From: Steromphala cineraria
Taxonomy: Eukaryota; Mollusca; Gastropoda; Trochida; Trochidae
Reading direction: 5' to 3'
Assembly: GCA_916613615.1 (NCBI GenBank)
Contig: OU744737.1
Location: 3,306,001-3,370,000, forward strand
Length of the DNA: 64,000 bases
In this document: in pieces, positions 56,401 through 62,400 of the stretch
How positions within the stretch are numbered: position 1 is the stretch's first letter
Layout: every line of letters begins with the position of its first letter
Program-made: the position numbers and the translations under genes
Notes under the pieces: generated by a model
Seen by the model: the letters and a program-made list of their open reading frames with translations, nothing else
Database searches by the model: none
Told to the model about the DNA's origin: nothing

Positions 56401-59400
56401 TGCGTCTGCTACAATGGGGAGGGATATGTCCGACAGATCTGCTCCGTCCAGTGTCCTTGCACCAGGCTTGACTATGAGTGGTCAGAGCAAATTGTTAGTG
56501 ACATGTCCGAGTCCCTGCCCTCTATGGACGTACTATCCTTACTCTAGGGCAACAGAGGTAAAATTAGTCCATTTTTTTTCAAATTTTGTACTTGATTAAA
56601 AAAATTATTTGTTCCTATAGTGTTTGCTCTGACAACAACATTGATTATCAAGTTTGTATTGGAATTAAAAAAAAAAGAAAAAAGAAAAAAGTTTGTATTG
56701 GAACTCTGTCTTTAAAACCATTTCGAGGAGTTAGCTATTCATTAGATAACATGAAGAATCACAATCACTTGCCAGCCACTTGATGTTTGTTGGTTTCCCT
56801 GCACTGCACTAGCATATTATTTAGAGGATATTTGTGTTTTCCTGACAAATACCATGTTTATCTCATTGAGTGAGGAAGAAAGTTTATATTTTGCCACAAG
56901 TGAAATATATAACTTTTCTGCCTCACGAGATGAGATAAACATGGTATTTGTCAGGAAAACACAAATTTTCTATTTATTTTATGATTTAATCTTTGTATTT
57001 CGAACAAAATTAAAGTGCATTTACGTTGAGTCAGCTCCACAGAGAGCCCGTCGCCAAAGCAACAATATGACGTCATGAGCATGTGATTGCGTCAGAGTAT
57101 TGTTCGATGACGTCAGGTTATTGTTGTTATCAGTCACTAGTGACTGATAACACATTCCATTGTTTTTGTCACTAGTGACTGATAACACGGTTTACTGTCA
57201 TTGATAGATCTCGGTATTTTACCGCCAATCATATAATAATGATGTTGGATTTCCTCCTGTTATATTGATGTAAATTACTCTGAGTTTGTTGTAATGATGG
57301 AAGGACTAGTGTATCACAAATTGTCTGTTTATGTTTCAGCGACTTCGGCTTCGCACAGAACGGCAGCTACGACTGTGTTCAGGACATGAGTGTGGACCCA
57401 TCTTTGATACACGTGGCTCCGATTCCCTGCCCTCCCAGGACCTACTATCCTTACTCTAGGGGGTGAGTGATGGGGGTGTGGTGTGGGTAGCTGGGTGACA
57501 GGCTCCGAGTCCCTGTCCTCCCAGGACCTACTATCCTTACTCTAGGGGGTGAATGATGGGGTGGGGGACGGGGGGGTTGTGTGGTGTGGGTAGCTGGGTG
57601 ACAGGATCTGAGTCCGTGTCCTCCTAGGACCTACTATCCTTACTCTAGGGGGTGAGTGAGAGGGTGGGGTGTGTGGTGTGGGTAGCTGGGTGACATGCTC
57701 CGAGTCCCTTCCCTCCTAGGACCTACTATCCTTACTCTAGGGGGTGGGTGATGGGGGTGAGGTGTGTGGTGTGGGTAGCTGGGTGACAGGCTCCGAGTCG
57801 GTGTCCTCCCAGGACCTACTATCCTTACTCTAGGGGGTGAGTGATGGGGGTGGGGTGTGTGGTGTGGGTGACAGGCTCCGAGTCCCTGTCCTCAGAGGAC
57901 CTACTATCCTTACTCTATGGGGTGAGTGATGGGTAGGGGTGTGTGGTGTGGGTAGCTTGGTGACAGGCTGCAAGTCCCTGCCCTCCTTGGACCTACTATC
58001 CTTACTCTAGGGGGTGAGTGATGGGGGTGTGGTGTGTGGGGTGTGTGGTGTGGGTAGCTGGGTGACAGGCTCCGAGTCCGTGTAGCTGGGTGACATGTTT
58101 TGAGTCCCTGTCCTCCCAGGACCTACTATCCTTACTCTAGGGGGTGAGTGATGGGGGTGGGGGGGGTGTGGTGTGGGTAGCTGGGTGACAGGCTCCGAGT
58201 CTGTGTCCTCCCAGGACCTACTATCCTTACTCTAGGGGGTGAGTGATGGGGGTGGGGTGTGGGTAGCTGGGTGACAGGCTCCGAGTCCCTGTCCTCCCAG
58301 GACCTACTATCCTTACTCTAGGGGGTGAGTGATGGGGGTGGGGTGTGTGGTGTGGGTAGCTGGGTGACAGGCTCCGAGTCCCTGTCCTCAGAGGACCTAC
58401 TATCCTTACTCTATGGGGTGAGTGATGGGTAGGGGTGTGTGGTGTGGGTAGCTTGGTGACAGGCTCCAACTCCCTGTCCTCCTAGGATCTACTATCCTTA
58501 CTCTAGGGGGTGAGTGAGGGGGGTGTGGTGTAGGTAGCTGGGTGACAGGCTCCGATTCCCTGTCCTCCCAGGACCTACTATCCTTACTCTAGCGGGTGAG
58601 TGATGGGGATAGGGTGTAGGTAGCTGGGTGACATGTTTTGAGTCCCTGACGTTCTTGGACCTACTATCCTTACTCTAGGGGGTGAGTGAGGGGTAGGGGT
58701 GTGTGGTGTGGGAAGCTGGGTGACAGGCTCCGAGTCCCTGCCCTCCTAAGACCTACTATCCTTACTCTAGGGGGTGAGTGAGGGGGGTGGGGTGTGTGGT
58801 GTGGGTAGCTGGGTGACAGGCTCCGAGTTCGTGTCCTCCCAGGACCTACTATCCTTACTCTAGGGGGTGAGTGATGGGGGTTGGGGTGTGTGGTGTGGGT
58901 GACAGGCTCTGAGTCTGTGTCCTCCCAGGACCTACTATCCTTACTCTAGGGGGTGAGTGATGGGGGTGTGGTGTAGGTAGCCTGGTGACAGGCTCCGAGT
59001 CCGTGGCCTCCCAGGACCTACTATCCTTACTCTAGGGGGTGAGTGATGGGGGTATGGTGTAGGTAGCTGGGTGACAGGCTCCGAGTCTGTGTCCTCCCAG
59101 GACCTACTATCCTTACTCTAGGGGGTGAGTGATGGGGGTGTGGTGTGGGTAGTTGGGTGACAGGCTCCGAGTCCGTGTCCTCCTAGGACCTACTTTCCTT
59201 ACTCTAGGGGGTGAGTGATGGGGGTGTGGTGTAGGTAGCTGGGTGACAGGCTCCGGGTCTGTGTCCTCCCAGGACCTACTATCCTTACTCTAGGGGGTGA
59301 GTGATGGGGGTGGGGGTGTGGTGTGGGTAGGTGGTTGACAGGCTCCGGGTCCCTGTCCTCCCAGGACCTACTATCCTTACTCTAGGGGGTGAGTGAGAGG

Positions 59401-62400
59401 GTGGGGTGTGGGTAGCTGGGTGACAGGCTCCGGGTCCCTGTCCTCCCAGGACCTACTTTCCTTACTCTAGGGGGTGAGTGATGGGGATGTGGTGTAGGTA
59501 GCTGGGTGACAGGCTCCGGGTCCCTGTCCTCCCAGGACCTACTTTCCTTACTCTAGGGGGTGAGTGATGGGGATGTGGTGTAGGTAGCTGGGTGACAGGC
59601 TCCGGGTCCCTGTCCTCCCAGGACCTACTTTCCTTACTCTTGGGGGTGAGTGATGGGGGTGTGGTGTGGGTAGCTGGGTGACAGGCTCCGGGTCCCTGTC
59701 CTCCCAGGACCTACTATCCTTACTCTAGGGGGTGAATGATGGGGTGGGGGACGGGGGGGTTGTGTGGTGTGGGTAGCTGGGTGACAGGATCTGAGTCCGT
59801 GTCCTCCTAGGACCTACTATCCTTACTCTAGGGGGTGAGTGAGAGGGTGGGGTGTGTGGTGTGGGTAGCTGGGTGACATGCTCCGAGTCCCTTCCCTCCT
59901 AGGACCTACTATCCTTACTCTAGGGGGTGGGTGATGGGGGTGAGGTGTGTGGTGTGGGTAGCTGGGTGACAGGCTCCGAGTCGGTGTCCTCCCAGGACCT
60001 ACTATCCTTACTCTAGGGGGTGAGTGATGGGGGTGGGGTGTGTGGTGTGGGTGACAGGCTCCGAGTCCCTGTCCTCAGAGGACCTACTATCCTTACTCTA
60101 TGGGGTGAGTGATGGGTAGGGGTGTGTGGTGTGGGTAGCTTGGTGACAGGCTGCAAGTCCCTGCCCTCCTTGGACCTACTATCCTTACTCTAGGGGGTGA
60201 GTGATGGGGGTGTGGTGTGTGGGGTGTGTGGTGTGGGTAGCTGGGTGACAGGCTCCGAGTCCGTGTAGCTGGGTGACATGTTTTGAGTCCCTGTCCTCCC
60301 AGGACCTACTATCCTTACTCTAGGGGGTGAGTGATGGGGGTGGGGGGGGTGTGGTGTGGGTAGCTGGGTGACAGGCTCCGAGTCTGTGTCCTCCTAGGAC
60401 CTACTATCCTTACTCTAGGGGGTGAGTGATGGGGGTGGGGTGTGGGTAGCTGGGTGACAGGCTCCGAGTCCCTGTCCTCCCAGGACCTACTATCCTTACT
60501 CTAGGGGGTGAGTGATGGGGGTGGGGTGTGTGGTGTGGGTAGCTGGGTGACAGGCTCCGAGTCCCTGTCCTCAGAGGACCTACTATCCTTACTCTATGGG
60601 GTGAGTGATGGGTAGGGGTGTGTGGTGTGGGTAGCTTGGTGACAGGCTCCAACTCCCTGTCCTCCTAGGATCTACTATCCTTACTCTAGGGGGTGAGTGA
60701 GGGGGGTGTGGTGTAGGTAGCTGGGTGACAGGCTCCGATTCCCTGTCCTCCCAGGACCTACTATCCTTACTCTAGCGGGTGAGTGATGGGGATAGGGTGT
60801 AGGTAGCTGGGTGACATGTTTTGAGTCCCTGACGTTCTTGGACCTACTATCCTTACTCTAGGGGGTGAGTGAGGGGTAGGGGTGTGTGGTGTGGGAAGCT
60901 GGGTGACAGGCTCCGAGTCCCTGCCCTCCTAAGACCTACTATCCTTACTCTAGGGGGTGAGTGAGGGGGGTGGGGTGTGTGGTGTGGGTAGCTGGGTGAC
61001 AGGCTCCGAGTTCGTGTCCTCCCAGGACCTACTATCCTTACTCTAGGGGGTGAGTGATGGGGGTTGGGGTGTGTGGTGTGGGTGACAGGCTCTGAGTCTG
61101 TGTCCTCCCAGGACCTACTATCCTTACTCTAGGGGGTGAGTGATGGGGGTGTGGTGTAGGTAGCCTGGTGACAGGCTCCGAGTCCGTGGCCTCCCAGGAC
61201 CTACTATCCTTACTCTAGGGGGTGAGTGATGGGGGTATGGTGTAGGTAGCTGGGTGACAGGCTCCGAGTCTGTGTCCTCCCAGGACCTACTATCCTTACT
61301 CTAGGGGGTGAGTGATGGGGGTGTGGTGTGGGTAGTTGGGTGACAGGCTCCGAGTCCGTGTCCTCCTAGGACCTACTTTCCTTACTCTAGGGGGTGAGTG
61401 ATGGGGGTGTGGTGTAGGTAGCTGGGTGACAGGCTCCGGGTCTGTGTCCTCCCAGGACCTACTATCCTTACTCTAGGGGGTGAGTGATGGGGGTGGGGGT
61501 GTGGTGTGGGTAGGTGGTTGACAGGCTCCGGGTCCCTGTCCTCCCAGGACCTACTATCCTTACTCTAGGGGGTGAGTGAGAGGGTGGGGTGTGGGTAGCT
61601 GGGTGACAGGCTCCGGGTCCCTGTCCTCCCAGGACCTACTTTCCTTACTCTAGGGGGTGAGTGATGGGGATGTGGTGTAGGTAGCTGGGTGACAGGCTCC
61701 GGGTCCCTGTCCTCCCAGGACCTACTTTCCTTACTCTAGGGGGTGAGTGATGGGGATGTGGTGTAGGTAGCTGGGTGACAGGCTCCGGGTCCCTGTCCTC
61801 CCAGGACCTACTTTCCTTACTCTTGGGGGTGAGTGATGGGGGTGTGGTGTGGGTAGCTGGGTGACAGGCTCCGGGTCCCTGTCCTCCCAGGACCTACTTT
61901 CCTTACTCTAGGGGGTGAGTGATGGGGGTGTGGTGTGGGTAGTTGGGTGACTGGCTCCGGGTCCCTGTCCTCCTAGGACCTACTTTCCTTACTCTAGGGG
62001 GTGAGTGATGGGGGTGTGGTGTGGGTAGCTGGGTGACAGGCTCCGGGTCCCTGTCCTCCCAGGACCTACTATCCTTACTCTAGGGGGTGAGTGATGGGGG
62101 TGTGATGTGTGGTGTGGGTAGCTGGGTGACGGGCTCCGAGTCCCTGCCCTCCCAGGACCTACTATCCTTACTCTAGGGGGTGAGTGATGGGGGTGTGGTG
62201 TAGGTAGCTGGGTGACAGGCTCTGAGTCCCTGTCCTCCCAGGACCTACTATCCTTACTCTAGGGGGTGAGTGAGAGGTTGGGGTGTGTGGTGTGGGTAGC
62301 TGGGTGACAGGCTCCGAGTCTGTGTCCTCCCAGGACTTACTATCCTTACTCTAGGGGGTGAGTGATGGGGGTGGGGGGGTGTGGTGTGGGTAGCTGGGTG

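Noticed and set aside
54975..56550. Intronic copies of exon 7 as functional duplicated exons
   Set aside because: Units 2-7 have a 25-nt frame-breaking deletion, and none has a pyrimidine tract and AG at the right place upstream.
57068..57115. Two CRE-type TGACGTCA sites as an intronic enhancer
   Set aside because: They sit in a palindrome-rich element-like region and there is no other sign of a regulatory module.
58227..60652. Two identical 80-codon minus-strand frames (Pro/His/Ser-rich)
   Set aside because: They are the antisense of the exon 8 minisatellite, duplicated by the 2,183-bp block; no independent support.
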